A stretch of 64,000 bases of DNA from Mangrovivirga cuniculi (GTDB lineage Bacteria > Bacteroidota > Bacteroidia > Cytophagales > Cyclobacteriaceae), in the NCBI RefSeq assembly GCF_005166025.1, contig NZ_CP028923.1:2668001-2732000 (forward strand), given 5' to 3'. The notes under the pieces were generated by a model. That model saw nothing but the letters and a program-made list of their open reading frames with translations, ran no database searches and was not told where the DNA came from. Position numbers and translations under genes: made by a program. Positions 1 through 8,979 of this stretch are shown one piece after another (the first letter of the stretch is position 1; each line of letters opens with the position of its first letter).

Positions 1-277
1 AAACAGTATAAGGTCCAACACCAACATACCACATGAATGCTTCACCACCCAGTTGTCTGTAAATTAAATCCCATAGAGCATCGATCCCTACTCCATCATT
101 TCCAAATGATAAATTCGCATGAATCCTGTTAAATTTTCCTGTTGCGAATACCGCATCCACAGCAGCACTACCTTCGTTTCCTGAACCTCTACCTCCGAAT
201 CGTACACCGAGTTCCTGACTTTGACCAACAAAAGCAGTCCCGAATATAAAAGCAAAAACAAATAAGACTTTTTTCAT
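1..277 (-). CDS. Outer-membrane beta-barrel-like protein, N-terminal part only
   Basis: The reading frame starts at an ATG at 277 and runs off the left edge of the window, so only about 92 residues are visible. They begin with a signal peptide (MKKVLFVFAFIFGTAFVGQS) followed by short alternating hydrophobic and polar stretches rich in Gly, as in small porin-like barrels of Bacteroidota. The visible part includes GVRFGGRGSG and GVGIDALWDLIYRQLGGEAF. No specific function can be assigned. It is separated from the next leftward operon by a terminator at about 481-511. Confidence 0.6.
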   Translation of the reverse strand, partial: MKKVLFVFAFIFGTAFVGQSQELGVRFGGRGSGNEGSAAVDAVFATGKFNRIHANLSFGNDGVGIDALWDLIYRQLGGEAFMWYVGVGPYTV

Positions 278-480
278 AACCAATATTTTTTGTTGAATGT
301 GTAGTAATAATCAGTCTCTAAATTAAAAGACCTCTATATTAAATATATGAATAATTTTATATTGAACATACATATTTTAATATTAATTCGAGAGAGCTTG
401 TTGAATAAATATCTTGAACCTGTAATTAGGGATGTTATATAAGTGATTATTGGTCAATACATTATCATTAATGAGATAAT

Positions 481-511
481 AAAAAAGCTAATCAATTTGA
501 TTAGCTTTTTT
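481..511. terminator. Rho-independent terminator, either direction
   Basis: Near-perfect inverted repeat of GCTAATCAA and TTGATTAGC flanked by A6 on the left and T6 on the right, so it can end transcription on either strand. It lies just past the stop of the leftward SusC-SusD-lipoprotein operon, which is its likely client. Confidence 0.75.
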
Positions 512-541
512 AATAATTCCAAAATAAGATTATCACAAATT

Positions 542-1309
542 TTAATCAGCCTTTATAAATTCAGACAGTGTTGTTTGAATCTCATTATTTTCTTCATCCA
601 GAAATATCTGTGTCAGTTTTATTTTACCACATGTATTTAGTTTTCCTTCACCTTTTACATATATATTCCCATCATTTCCTGGCATAGCTACCTGCTTTGG
701 AACTGAAACTTCATAAGTTACTTCATCAATTTTGGTTATATACATTCTTACGTCATAACCCTCAGCGTAAAGATCTTCTGCAATTAATTGAGCTATTCCG
801 TCTTTTACACTAACAACATATGGATTTGCACTTTCAGAAAACTTAAAATAATAGAATCCTGAAAGATTTTGTAAAGAGTATTCACAAAATTTATGAATAC
901 TTAATTTTGTATTATTACGGAATGATTGATCTCCTTCTGAATTCGTTAATTTAAATGCAACTTCCTTATACTGAAAAGGCACCAGATTATCGAAGCTTCC
1001 CTTTATCGTTATATTACCTTCCAATTCTCCGGCAGGAATGATGACATTCGGATTGAATGAGAAATCCTTATCAAGTTCTGCATTCGTTTCTTCATTCACC
1101 AATTCAACTGTATATGTTTTATCTGTTGAATTGGACTTAGTAAGGTAAACAGGAAGTAGAAAGCTATCCTCCCGGGAGTTAACATAGTAATCATATCTTG
1201 ATTTGGCAAAATGTGCAATTGCCGGTCCCTGATAAAAGTTATAATTTTCTTCGCAGGCTCCTAAAAAAATTAATATCAGTAAAAAAAGTGATCTTGTATA
1301 TTTAATCAT
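542..1309 (-). CDS. Surface lipoprotein downstream of SusD (DUF4843-like)
   Basis: I chose the ATG at 1309 (255 residues) because it gives a clean lipoprotein signal (MIKYTRSLFLLILIFLGAC, Cys19); the longer upstream frame runs into the SusD coding region. The mature protein has two beta-rich halves: residues about 30-135 resemble Calx-beta/DUF4843-type domains seen in accessory lipoproteins of SusCD loci. It starts 7 bases after the SusD stop, so it is the third gene of the same operon. The role is probably surface ligand capture for the SusC/D complex. The DUF assignment is by general resemblance only. Confidence 0.75.
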   Translation of the reverse strand: MIKYTRSLFLLILIFLGACEENYNFYQGPAIAHFAKSRYDYYVNSREDSFLLPVYLTKSNSTDKTYTVELVNEETNAELDKDFSFNPNVIIPAGELEGNITIKGSFDNLVPFQYKEVAFKLTNSEGDQSFRNNTKLSIHKFCEYSLQNLSGFYYFKFSESANPYVVSVKDGIAQLIAEDLYAEGYDVRMYITKIDEVTYEVSVPKQVAMPGNDGNIYVKGEGKLNTCGKIKLTQIFLDEENNEIQTTLSEFIKAD

Positions 1310-1316
1310 AATATTA

Positions 1317-2744
1317 TCAATTTTGACCGTACCCCGGGTTTTGTTGAATATTTTTATTTGCAAAAACCTCCTCTTGTGGAATAGGAAAGTTAAATCTGAA
1401 ATCATCAGATTCAAGATTACATGGTACCGCCCCGCCACAATCAAGTTCAGACCTGTTTATTGGTAAGTCGTTTCTTTTTAAATCAAAAAAGCGATGGCCT
1501 TCGTAGGCTAATTCCTTACGTCTTTCCTCGATAATCTCTTCCATTAATAGATCAGGATCTGAAACATAGGAATGATTGTATTGAACTATCCTTTGTGACC
1601 TTAATGCTCTGAGATCAGCATTAGCCTGGTCGATATTCGTATTAATAACTTTTAAATTAGCCTCTGCTCTGATTAGATAAAGTTCAGATACTCTAAAAAT
1701 CTTAATATCGTTTAGAAAAATAACTCCATTACTTCCAAGGTATTTGCCAATTATTGTATTGCCATTTTCTAAAGTAAAAAAGTTAGTGTAATACCTTATG
1801 TCAGAATTAGGGTTAATTAAAGAGGTGATTTCATAGGAAGGTGAGAAGAAAATATCCAGGTTATTACCCGTCCAGATAGTACCAACCTGAAAATCATCAT
1901 TGCTTCGCTCCAGTTTGAAAAGGACCCCATCATTACTCTCATCTGTCCATACGGATTGATAATTATTAAATGAACAAATATTAAAATTATTAATCACCTC
2001 ATTGGCAGCATTAATTGCCCTGTCATATCTTTTTCCGTAAAGAGATACCCGTGCTTCCAGTGACTTAATTGCGAAGTAATTAAATCTTGTAATATTTTGT
2101 TGATTTAACTGAGTAGGAATTGAAGCGTTAAGTGCATTATCGATGTCGTTTAGAACTTTCTCAAAAAACAGAGGTATTTCAATTCTCTCCGGTTGAAGAC
2201 TTGTTTCCAATCCATCAGGATAATTATTACCATTATTGTCTTCTAAATCAATATAAGGAACAGCAAGTCCTGTTTCGCTATATTTTTGCCCCATTGCCCT
2301 GTATAGGTCAAAATGCATCAGGGCTCTTAAAGCGTACATTTCTGCATTATAGTAATCAGCTTCCTGTTGAGTTAATTTACCTTCTTTCAGGAGAAGGTCT
2401 GTGGCATATAACACTTTATTCGCTTGTGCAATTGTCCGGTAAGAATTAAACCAGAATTCTGCAGCTTCAGTATTTGAAGCAATATAAGACCATGAATTTA
2501 ATTGCACTCCCTGTCCCCTGTTGGTAGAGGGTCTGAATACATCATCGCTAGCAAGGGAACTGATTTCAATAATGTTTTCACTGCTTGCAAAACCATAAGC
2601 TGCAATAATGCCGGATTCAATATCCTCTTTTGAATTGAACACATTATCTTCAACAATCAGATCAACTGGTTCAACATCCAGGATACTCTCACAAGAGCTT
2701 GCTATAATTAAATAAAAAATTGAATATATAATTAGATTCTTCAT
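1317..2744 (-). CDS. SusD/RagB family nutrient-binding lipoprotein
   Basis: 475 residues. Lipoprotein signal with Cys at the lipobox (LIIASSC), then the helical TPR-like SusD fold and the characteristic C-terminal motif RRKELAYEGHRFFDLKRN before a final NPGYGQN-type tail. SusD proteins sit on the cell surface and close over the SusC barrel to capture ligand. The gene lies 12 bases after SusC and 7 bases before the accessory lipoprotein, an operon. The locus encodes no glycosidase next to it, so the substrate (glycan, peptide or other) cannot be told from context. Confidence 0.95.
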   Translation of the reverse strand: MKNLIIYSIFYLIIASSCESILDVEPVDLIVEDNVFNSKEDIESGIIAAYGFASSENIIEISSLASDDVFRPSTNRGQGVQLNSWSYIASNTEAAEFWFNSYRTIAQANKVLYATDLLLKEGKLTQQEADYYNAEMYALRALMHFDLYRAMGQKYSETGLAVPYIDLEDNNGNNYPDGLETSLQPERIEIPLFFEKVLNDIDNALNASIPTQLNQQNITRFNYFAIKSLEARVSLYGKRYDRAINAANEVINNFNICSFNNYQSVWTDESNDGVLFKLERSNDDFQVGTIWTGNNLDIFFSPSYEITSLINPNSDIRYYTNFFTLENGNTIIGKYLGSNGVIFLNDIKIFRVSELYLIRAEANLKVINTNIDQANADLRALRSQRIVQYNHSYVSDPDLLMEEIIEERRKELAYEGHRFFDLKRNDLPINRSELDCGGAVPCNLESDDFRFNFPIPQEEVFANKNIQQNPGYGQN

Positions 2745-2756
2745 ATCGTTAATCCT

Positions 2757-5687
2757 TTAAAATTTGGCACTTAGTCCAATAGAATAGACTTTTGATGCAG
2801 GGTATTCAAATTGAGCAATATTATTGCTGTCTTCCGGGTCAAAACCTGTGAAATTAGTCCAGGTATATAAATTTTGACCTTGCAGATAAATATTTAGCCC
2901 TTTAAGCATTTTTCCGGTTAATTTCTCGGAAAAAGTATAGGATAACCTGATGTTTCTTAGTCTCAGGAAAGAGGCATCTTCGATATCCCTTGAGGAGAAC
3001 TGCCTTTCATATAAATAGCTTTGGATTTCGGTAATGTCACCTGGTTCTTTCCACATCGTTGTCATCTTTTTAGAAAGATTATAATTGACAAAATTTGGAT
3101 TTTCACTAAAGAACAGCTGATTATTGAATCTGGAATATCCTTGTGCAAATGTGAAAAATGCATCCAGTTTTAGTCCTTTATAATTGAAAGTTGAAAATAC
3201 TCCTCCTGTTAAAGGAGGTTGAGAAGTTCCAAAAATAGCTTTCGGTCCTGCCTGATCATAGTTTTCAGTTATCTCTCCATTTTGACCATAGTAAAGTGGC
3301 TCACCATTGGATTGATTCACTCCTGCCCATTCAGTAATGTAATGAGTCCCCAAAGGCAACCCTACTTTAACAATACTGGTTCCCTGTTCAAATTCATTTA
3401 CCTGACCCAGGTCGAGAATTTCATTTTGGTTATAAGCGATATTTCCTCCGATAGTCCATACAAAATCGTTAATTGTAAGAATATCTGCATTTAAAGTTAG
3501 CTCAACCCCCCTATTGTTCATTTTACCCTCGTTACTTTGGATGGAACGATATCCAATGGTCCTTGAAAGCTGATACTGAACAAATAAGTCAGAAGTTATA
3601 TTATTATAGAGATCCAGCTTACCGAATATCTTATTGTTCAGTAAACTGAAATCAATACCAATGTTGGCTTGATTTGATACTTCCCATTTTAGATTAGAAT
3701 TGCCGGCATTGAAAATACCGTTACCCTGATTTGAACCATAGTTTACCGGTGAATAGGTAGGTAGGGATTGAAAATTACCGATTCCGGATTGATTACCCAC
3801 TGTGCCATAAGATGCACGTAGCTTTAATTCATCAAATAATTGTGAATTCTCAAGAAACGCTTCCTTTTTAAGACTCCAGGATGCACCCAGAGACCAGAAT
3901 ATTGCAAATCGGTTATTCTCTCCGAATCTGGATGACCCATCTCTTCTAATACTTGCTTTGAAGTTATATTTGTCCTGGAATGAATAATTGGCAATTGCAA
4001 ATAAAGAATGTAATGAATAACTGGATTTGAAACCATCGATATCTGGAATAAAACCATCTTCTGATCCCGGAGTTATTCCCTCCGGTGTTTGTGGTAATTT
4101 TGGATTTATACCATACCCTGTATAACCATAACTATTCAATAGGTTTGTATAAATTTCGTGTCCAAAAGTCGCTTCTAAAAAGTGATCGGAAAAGTTTTTA
4201 CTGTAACCTAAAAGGTTTGTCCAGACATAACTAAAGTCTTGTAATTGTCCCTGGCCAAAACTACCTGCTCCTCCTTCATAACTATCAGGTGAAATATATC
4301 GTTCGGTATTAGTTTGAGTATAATCAATTCCAAAAGTTGTTTTTATATACAAGGGCTCAGATATATTAAACTGACCGGAAGTAGACACGATTGCCTTAAT
4401 CTGGTTATCAGTTCTCGTCCCTTCTTCTACAAGTTCCAGTGTATTTGGTCCGACCCGACCCGGACCTGTATTATAATCACCACTATCAGTATAAGGAGAA
4501 ATATAAGGGTTAGCTAAATAAACAGTTGCAAAAGGGTTGCTTGTCATAATTTGGCCTTCAGCCGGAATAACATTTGCCCTGCTGTAACCGAATGAGCTAT
4601 TAAAATCAAGTTTAATTCGATCTAGTGCATGTGAAGATAAGTTTAACCTTAAAGTATAGCGTTTCAAATCAGACTTCAATGCCTGTCCTTCCTGGTCGAG
4701 ATATCCTAGAGAAGTATAGTAAGTTGTTTTATCTCCGCCACCACTAAATGCTATTTCATGACTTTGAAGTTTACCTTCTCTTATGAAAACATTTTTCCAA
4801 TCGGTATTAGTTCTTTGATACTCCTCGAGAATTTTTCTATCAGCAGCATCGTTAGGGTCTAAAGTGCCTGCCGGTCCTCTGCCAATGTATTGTTCAAAAG
4901 CAATTTTTTCCTCGGTATTCATCATTTCAAACTTCTCTCGGGCTTGCTGACTAATACCATACTGCATGCGGTAAGTAATATTGGCCGAATTCTTTTTGCC
5001 ACTTTTAGATGTGATGACGATCACTCCATTAGCACCCCTGGAACCATATATTGCAGTGGCAGATGCATCTTTTAATACCGTAACACTTTCAAAATCGTTT
5101 ACGTTCAGAGTTGAAAATTCTCCCGCCGAAATTGGGACATTATCAAGAATATATAAAGGAGTATTACCCGCATTAATGGACCCGGAACCCCTAAGCCTTA
5201 CCGTTGCTGATGAACCCGGCTGTCCGGATCCTGAACTAATATAAAGTCCGGCAGTTTTACCTTGTAGTACCTGGTCAAAAGATGGGATTGGAATATCTTC
5301 CATTTGTTTTGACTCAACTGTTCCTACGGACCCCGAAAGACGGTCTAGCTTTTCAGAGGTATAACCGGTGATAACTAATTCTGTAAGAGACTGAATGTCG
5401 GGGTATAGTGTTACATCAATGGTTGTTTCAGTAGTCACCCTGACTTCTTCATTCATGAAACCAACAAAGGAAAATACTAGAATAGTATAGCCCGGAGGCA
5501 TGTTAATTGAATAGTTACCATCAACATCAGTAACCGTACCCTGAGCTGTCCCTCTGATTATTACGTTTGCTCCCGGGATCGGTGCGTTATCCTGGTCGGT
5601 AACTGTCCCTGTAATTACTTTTCCCTGTCCGCTAACCTCTATCTGTAGCATGAATGACAGAAAAATCAATACCAGTAATCTGTACAT
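2757..5687 (-). CDS. SusC/RagA family TonB-dependent outer-membrane transporter
   Basis: 976 residues, within the normal size for the family. Signal peptide at residues 1-20, carboxypeptidase-regulatory-like domain about 24-105 (ITGTVTDQDNAPIPGANV), plug domain about 115-230 with the SusC signature around TVLKDASATAIYGSRGANG, then a 22-strand barrel ending in an aromatic residue (LSAKF). It imports a bound ligand through the outer membrane using TonB-ExbBD energy together with the SusD lipoprotein encoded next. Transcription probably starts from the promoter at 5867-5896. No anti-sigma or regulator gene is adjacent. Confidence 0.95.
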   Translation of the reverse strand: MYRLLVLIFLSFMLQIEVSGQGKVITGTVTDQDNAPIPGANVIIRGTAQGTVTDVDGNYSINMPPGYTILVFSFVGFMNEEVRVTTETTIDVTLYPDIQSLTELVITGYTSEKLDRLSGSVGTVESKQMEDIPIPSFDQVLQGKTAGLYISSGSGQPGSSATVRLRGSGSINAGNTPLYILDNVPISAGEFSTLNVNDFESVTVLKDASATAIYGSRGANGVIVITSKSGKKNSANITYRMQYGISQQAREKFEMMNTEEKIAFEQYIGRGPAGTLDPNDAADRKILEEYQRTNTDWKNVFIREGKLQSHEIAFSGGGDKTTYYTSLGYLDQEGQALKSDLKRYTLRLNLSSHALDRIKLDFNSSFGYSRANVIPAEGQIMTSNPFATVYLANPYISPYTDSGDYNTGPGRVGPNTLELVEEGTRTDNQIKAIVSTSGQFNISEPLYIKTTFGIDYTQTNTERYISPDSYEGGAGSFGQGQLQDFSYVWTNLLGYSKNFSDHFLEATFGHEIYTNLLNSYGYTGYGINPKLPQTPEGITPGSEDGFIPDIDGFKSSYSLHSLFAIANYSFQDKYNFKASIRRDGSSRFGENNRFAIFWSLGASWSLKKEAFLENSQLFDELKLRASYGTVGNQSGIGNFQSLPTYSPVNYGSNQGNGIFNAGNSNLKWEVSNQANIGIDFSLLNNKIFGKLDLYNNITSDLFVQYQLSRTIGYRSIQSNEGKMNNRGVELTLNADILTINDFVWTIGGNIAYNQNEILDLGQVNEFEQGTSIVKVGLPLGTHYITEWAGVNQSNGEPLYYGQNGEITENYDQAGPKAIFGTSQPPLTGGVFSTFNYKGLKLDAFFTFAQGYSRFNNQLFFSENPNFVNYNLSKKMTTMWKEPGDITEIQSYLYERQFSSRDIEDASFLRLRNIRLSYTFSEKLTGKMLKGLNIYLQGQNLYTWTNFTGFDPEDSNNIAQFEYPASKVYSIGLSAKF

Positions 5688-5866
5688 GATCTAAAAAATT
5701 TTCTGTTTTGGTTATTAAAAAACACACGAAATCTATGTATGTTTTTGATAAAAAGTTTAAAAATTAACTTGCTTTTTTAATGTCTTACTTTGGTTGAATA
5801 ATAAAAATGTAAGCCATGTTAATAATTTTATAACTAAAAAATCATTGAATTAATTTGGAAACGATG

Positions 5867-5896
5867 CAAAAATAGCTGAATTATTAAATAAGTCAA
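5867..5896 (-). promoter_or_regulatory. Bacteroidota-type promoter of the SusCD operon
   Basis: On the minus strand a -33 TTG (5896-5894) is followed after exactly 19 bases by TATTTTTG (5874-5867), matching the TAnnTTTG -7 element of the Bacteroidota primary sigma factor. It would give a leader of about 170 bases before the SusC ATG at 5687. Confidence 0.6.
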
Positions 5897-6133
5897 TAGA
5901 ATCTTTATATTTATTAGATATTCAGTTCATTTACCTTAATAATAAAAGGAGGCATTAAGAAATTATAAATATCAAGAAAAGAAGTGTAATGTTTTTTGAA
6001 AATTTTTAAAAAAGACATTATTTAACTACTAATCAAACCAGAGAGAACTTATAAGGCTTTTTGATATGCATAGTTGAAATCTTTCTCAGTAGTTACGTCA
6101 CACAATGAATAAACCATCAGTTAGTGTCTAAAA
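5897..6133. other. Intergenic stretch with no recognisable gene
   Basis: AT-rich sequence upstream of the SusC promoter. I see no ORF with coding character, no repeat and no tRNA. The interval between SusC and tRNA-Arg is over 700 bases in total, unusually long for this gene-dense window; its right half is described separately as a possible small-RNA locus. Confidence 0.4.
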
Positions 6134-6366
6134 TACTTTTGTTAACCTCAGGTTAGCCAAATTAAATTTCCATTAAACATGAATATGAGCTTTTTACAGA
6201 AGCTTAGTATTATTTAATATTGCATAGGTTTTAAGGTGTTATAAGAAATTATAATATCATTTCATGTAATTGTTTATTTAGGTTTTAATTAGTTAGCTAG
6301 GCAATCATTAGCTAATTGGGTTTATGTTTAGCAGGTTTCTGAAGGGTTTCAGAACCTGTTTTTTTT
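6134..6366 (+). ncRNA. Possible small RNA ending at an orphan terminator
   Basis: A plus-strand intrinsic terminator (6332-6366) has no plus-strand gene in front of it; everything to its left is transcribed the other way. About 190 bases upstream is TACTTTTG (6134-6141), a match to the -7 consensus, though I find no good -33 partner. The interval contains a small hairpin (TAACC-TCA-GGTTA near 6144) and a longer one around 6285-6317 (AATTAG...CTAATT). Together these suggest a transcript of roughly 220 nt. I cannot match it to a known RNA family; 6S RNA would fit by size only. Confidence 0.22.
6332..6366 (+). terminator. Rho-independent terminator, plus strand
   Basis: Stem CAGGTTTCTGAA / TTCAGAACCTG (one bulged T), loop GGG, followed by T8. 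The minus strand lacks a U tract, so it acts rightward only. No annotated plus-strand gene precedes it. Confidence 0.7.
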
Positions 6367-6381
6367 ATGGGCTTGGACTAT

Positions 6382-6412
6382 AAAAAAAGCTTCGATAAAA
6401 AATCGAAGCTTT
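6382..6412 (-). terminator. Terminator of tRNA-Arg
   Basis: On the minus strand an 11-bp perfect stem (AAAGCTTCGAT / ATCGAAGCTTT) with a T5 loop is followed by a run of T. It starts 4 bases past the 3' end of the tRNA gene. Confidence 0.85.
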
Positions 6413-6415
6413 CTG

Positions 6416-6489
6416 TGATCCCACCAGGACTCGAACCTGGAACCTACTGCTTAGAAGGCAGTTGCTCTATCCAGTTGAGCTATGAGACC
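6416..6489 (-). tRNA. tRNA-Arg, anticodon UCU
   Basis: 74-nt cloverleaf read on the minus strand: acceptor GGTCTCA pairing with TGGGATC (two G-U pairs), D arm GCTC...GAGC, anticodon stem ACTGC/GCAGT with loop CTTCTAA giving anticodon TCT (reads AGA), T arm CCAGG-TTCGAGT-CCTGG, discriminator A. The CCA end is not encoded. Flanked by its own promoter (6526-6556) and terminator (6382-6412), so it is a single-gene transcription unit. Confidence 0.95.
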
Positions 6490-6525
6490 TTACTTTTTTG
6501 TTGCGTTTTTCTGTGTTTCGCGGTG

Positions 6526-6556
6526 CAAATATAATCGCTTATTACATTTAGGCAAA
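6526..6556 (-). promoter_or_regulatory. Promoter of tRNA-Arg
   Basis: Textbook Bacteroidota promoter on the minus strand: TTTG (6556-6553), 19-base spacer, TATATTTG (6533-6526). The expected transcription start is about 30 bases before the mature tRNA. It is the best promoter match I found and supports the Bacteroidota assignment. Confidence 0.8.
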
Positions 6557-6691
6557 CCCTATAACAAAGAATTTTAATCTAATTATTGCTTCCTTCTGAT
6601 ATTCAGTAAAATAAATTTACAATATTTTCATTACGGATCAATTCTTTAGATTAACGACTTCGGAATTATTATGATTTTTTAAACTTTCACT

Positions 6692-7912
6692 TTATTCGAG
6701 TTCAATATCGGTTTCAATTTGAGATTTGGTTGTCAATGTCTTGTGAACAGGACATTTATCAGCTATTTCTCCTAATTTTTTAATTTGTTTATCATCCAGA
6801 TTACCCTTAACTGAGATTCTTCTTTTAAAACGGTCTATTTTCGCCTTTTCATCTTCATCGTGCTCACAGTCCGTTGCGTGTGTTTTGTCGTGCTCGATTT
6901 CTATGTTGATTTCTTCCAGGTTCCATTCCTTTCTGTCTGCATACATTTTTAATGTCATTGCAGTACAAGCGCCTAAAGCAGAAGATAATAATCCGTATGG
7001 CGTAGGACCCAGATCTGTTCCCCCCACATCTTCTGGTTCGTCAGCCAGCCACCGGTGTTTTTTATCAATAATTTCAGTGGTGTATCCATCATCAGCAGAA
7101 AGCCTGATCTGGATATGCTGCTCATCCCCCCTTTCTACTTTTTCTCTAGGAGGTAAATATCTCTTTACCCATGCGCCGATTACCTCTCCAGCATACTCTG
7201 AATCCTCATTGTTTGTGAGTAAATGATCAGCCCCATCAAGACTTAAAAAACTTTTGGGATGATGGGCCGCTTCATATAACTTTCTGGCATGGGCTATTTC
7301 AACGACATTATCTTGTGGTGAATGTAAAAATAAGAATGCTTTCTTTTTCTGATTTTTGAGAATGTTATCCAACCTCTTATTTTGCAGGTCTTCGATAAAT
7401 TCTTTTTTGATGGTAAAAGGCCTGCCTCCTATGTCGACATTAGCATATCCTTTTTTCATGATCTCCTCAATACTTTCATCAAATAAATGAGAAACATGTT
7501 CAGGGTCAGATGGAGCCCCTATAGTTGCTACTGCCTGAACCTCTTCTATTTTCTCTGCGGCATAAATTACCGCTGCACCACCCAAAGAATGACCTACAAG
7601 TATGGATGGGGCTTCATAATTTTCTCTTAGCCAATCTGCCCCGGCCACCAAATCCTCAACATTTGTACTGAAACTGGTGTCCTCAAAATTACCTTTACTA
7701 GAACCAAGTCCTGTGAAATCTATCTGTAAAACTCCAAAACCCCGATGGGTCATGGCCTCTGCGATCTGTTTTACTGCTTTAAAATTTTTATTACAAGTAA
7801 AGCAATGAGCAAAAATAGCTGTATGATAATCTTTTACTCCGATTGGAGCAGTAAACCTGGCAGCAAGAACATTTTCTGCTTCATTGGTAAAAGTTACGTA
7901 TTGAGATTTCAT
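6692..7912 (-). CDS. Bifunctional alpha/beta-hydrolase - OsmC family protein
   Basis: I start at the ATG at 7912 (406 residues, MKSQYVTFTNEAEN); the frame is open for 27 more codons upstream but that part lacks family character. Residues about 20-265 form an alpha/beta-hydrolase with nucleophile Ser109 in GHSLGG, Asp201 (SPQD) and His230 (GADH). Residues about 275-406 are an OsmC/Ohr-like domain with Cys316 (LGACTAMTLKMYADR) and Cys387 (KCPVHKTL), the two Cys of peroxide-reducing OsmC proteins. The fusion is a known architecture; the hydrolase substrate is unknown and a role in organic hydroperoxide or thioester detoxification is inference. Single gene, transcribed away from the egt operon. 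Confidence 0.9.
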   Translation of the reverse strand: MKSQYVTFTNEAENVLAARFTAPIGVKDYHTAIFAHCFTCNKNFKAVKQIAEAMTHRGFGVLQIDFTGLGSSKGNFEDTSFSTNVEDLVAGADWLRENYEAPSILVGHSLGGAAVIYAAEKIEEVQAVATIGAPSDPEHVSHLFDESIEEIMKKGYANVDIGGRPFTIKKEFIEDLQNKRLDNILKNQKKKAFLFLHSPQDNVVEIAHARKLYEAAHHPKSFLSLDGADHLLTNNEDSEYAGEVIGAWVKRYLPPREKVERGDEQHIQIRLSADDGYTTEIIDKKHRWLADEPEDVGGTDLGPTPYGLLSSALGACTAMTLKMYADRKEWNLEEINIEIEHDKTHATDCEHDEDEKAKIDRFKRRISVKGNLDDKQIKKLGEIADKCPVHKTLTTKSQIETDIELE

Positions 7913-8095
7913 ATATGGTGGTTTTATTTCATTAAGATAATCAGTTGTGCTGTTTGAATCACGTATTGATTGCTGATTTTTAAATATTGTCAATATAAAG
8001 ACATTAAAAAGGTTTTAACAGAGATTTAATGGTATAATGCTCGGAGCTAAAATCTATTTATCTTAAATTATAGAAAATAATTAAATACAACATAC

Positions 8096-8962
8096 ATGAC
8101 TGATGAATGGCATAGTTTGAATATAGTTCATACAGAAAGTCTGAATAACTCAATTGTTACTTTACATAAATTAAGCCAGTTTGTTGCAAGGGTTGGGCAG
8201 AACTATGTGAAACCACGGAAAGACCATAGTCACACTAACCTGGGATGGGATAGAAATAGTTCTACTCTGGTTGGCAGACTGACCGAAGAAGGTGTTCGCA
8301 TGACCTTCAATTTACCGGAATTTAAATATAAAGTAGAAGCACCCAGCCACCATTCGATAGTAATGCCCGAAGATCTTACCTATGGTGAACTGGAGGATCT
8401 GATGAAGCATCTACTCATTGCTGCCGGACTCATCGGATCACATTATGTTCCTTCAGATGAATATTCCCTGCCTTACGAAATAGATAGTGACGAACATATA
8501 GATAAACCAAAAAGAAAATTTCTAAGCCATTGGGCTGATTGCAGATCTAATGCAGATTTGGTTTTACATAAACTTGCCGCACTTTTTGCCGGTGCTTCAG
8601 AAGTTAGAATCTGGCCTCATCACTATGATTCAGGGCTAATTATTCCGCTGAAGGTAGAAAATGAAAAGACTGTAAAATCGGTTGGAGCCGGATTGGCTAT
8701 AGCAGATCACATGGTAAATGAGCCTTACTTTTATTTAAATTATTATGCCAAGGATAAGCCTGAAGATTTTAAAATTAAAGATTTGGAAGATCACAGTGCT
8801 ATAACTAAAAATTCGAAAGAATATACCGGTTATCTATTGCCTTTATCATTGGTGTTAAGCAGTACAGGTTCAGAAGCACAATTTAATTATACCTGGACTT
8901 TTTTCGAGCAGGGAATTGATCTAATCATGTCTGCAGCGGGTGTAAATAAACAAATTGTCTGA
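8096..8962 (+). CDS. DUF5996-like protein, first gene of the ergothioneine operon
   Basis: 288 residues, no signal peptide, cytoplasmic. I recognise DUF5996-like features: an N-terminal LHKLSQFVARVG segment, a central segment EVRIWPHHYDSGLIIPL (the WPHH-D motif of the family) and a late EPYFYLNYYAK segment. A second LHKLAALF stretch near residue 158 hints at an internal two-fold repeat. The enzymatic role is unknown. It ends 17 bases before egtB, so co-transcription with egtB, egtD and the DUF427 gene is likely, which suggests a link to small-molecule thiol or betaine metabolism. The family call is from memory of motifs and moderate in certainty. Confidence 0.65.
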   Translation: MTDEWHSLNIVHTESLNNSIVTLHKLSQFVARVGQNYVKPRKDHSHTNLGWDRNSSTLVGRLTEEGVRMTFNLPEFKYKVEAPSHHSIVMPEDLTYGELEDLMKHLLIAAGLIGSHYVPSDEYSLPYEIDSDEHIDKPKRKFLSHWADCRSNADLVLHKLAALFAGASEVRIWPHHYDSGLIIPLKVENEKTVKSVGAGLAIADHMVNEPYFYLNYYAKDKPEDFKIKDLEDHSAITKNSKEYTGYLLPLSLVLSSTGSEAQFNYTWTFFEQGIDLIMSAAGVNKQIV

Positions 8963-8979
8963 TTTTTAGTAATTATATT

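Noticed and set aside
7913-7993. Longer start for the hydrolase-OsmC fusion
   Set aside because: The extra 27 residues lack family character; the ATG at 7912 begins directly at the domain.
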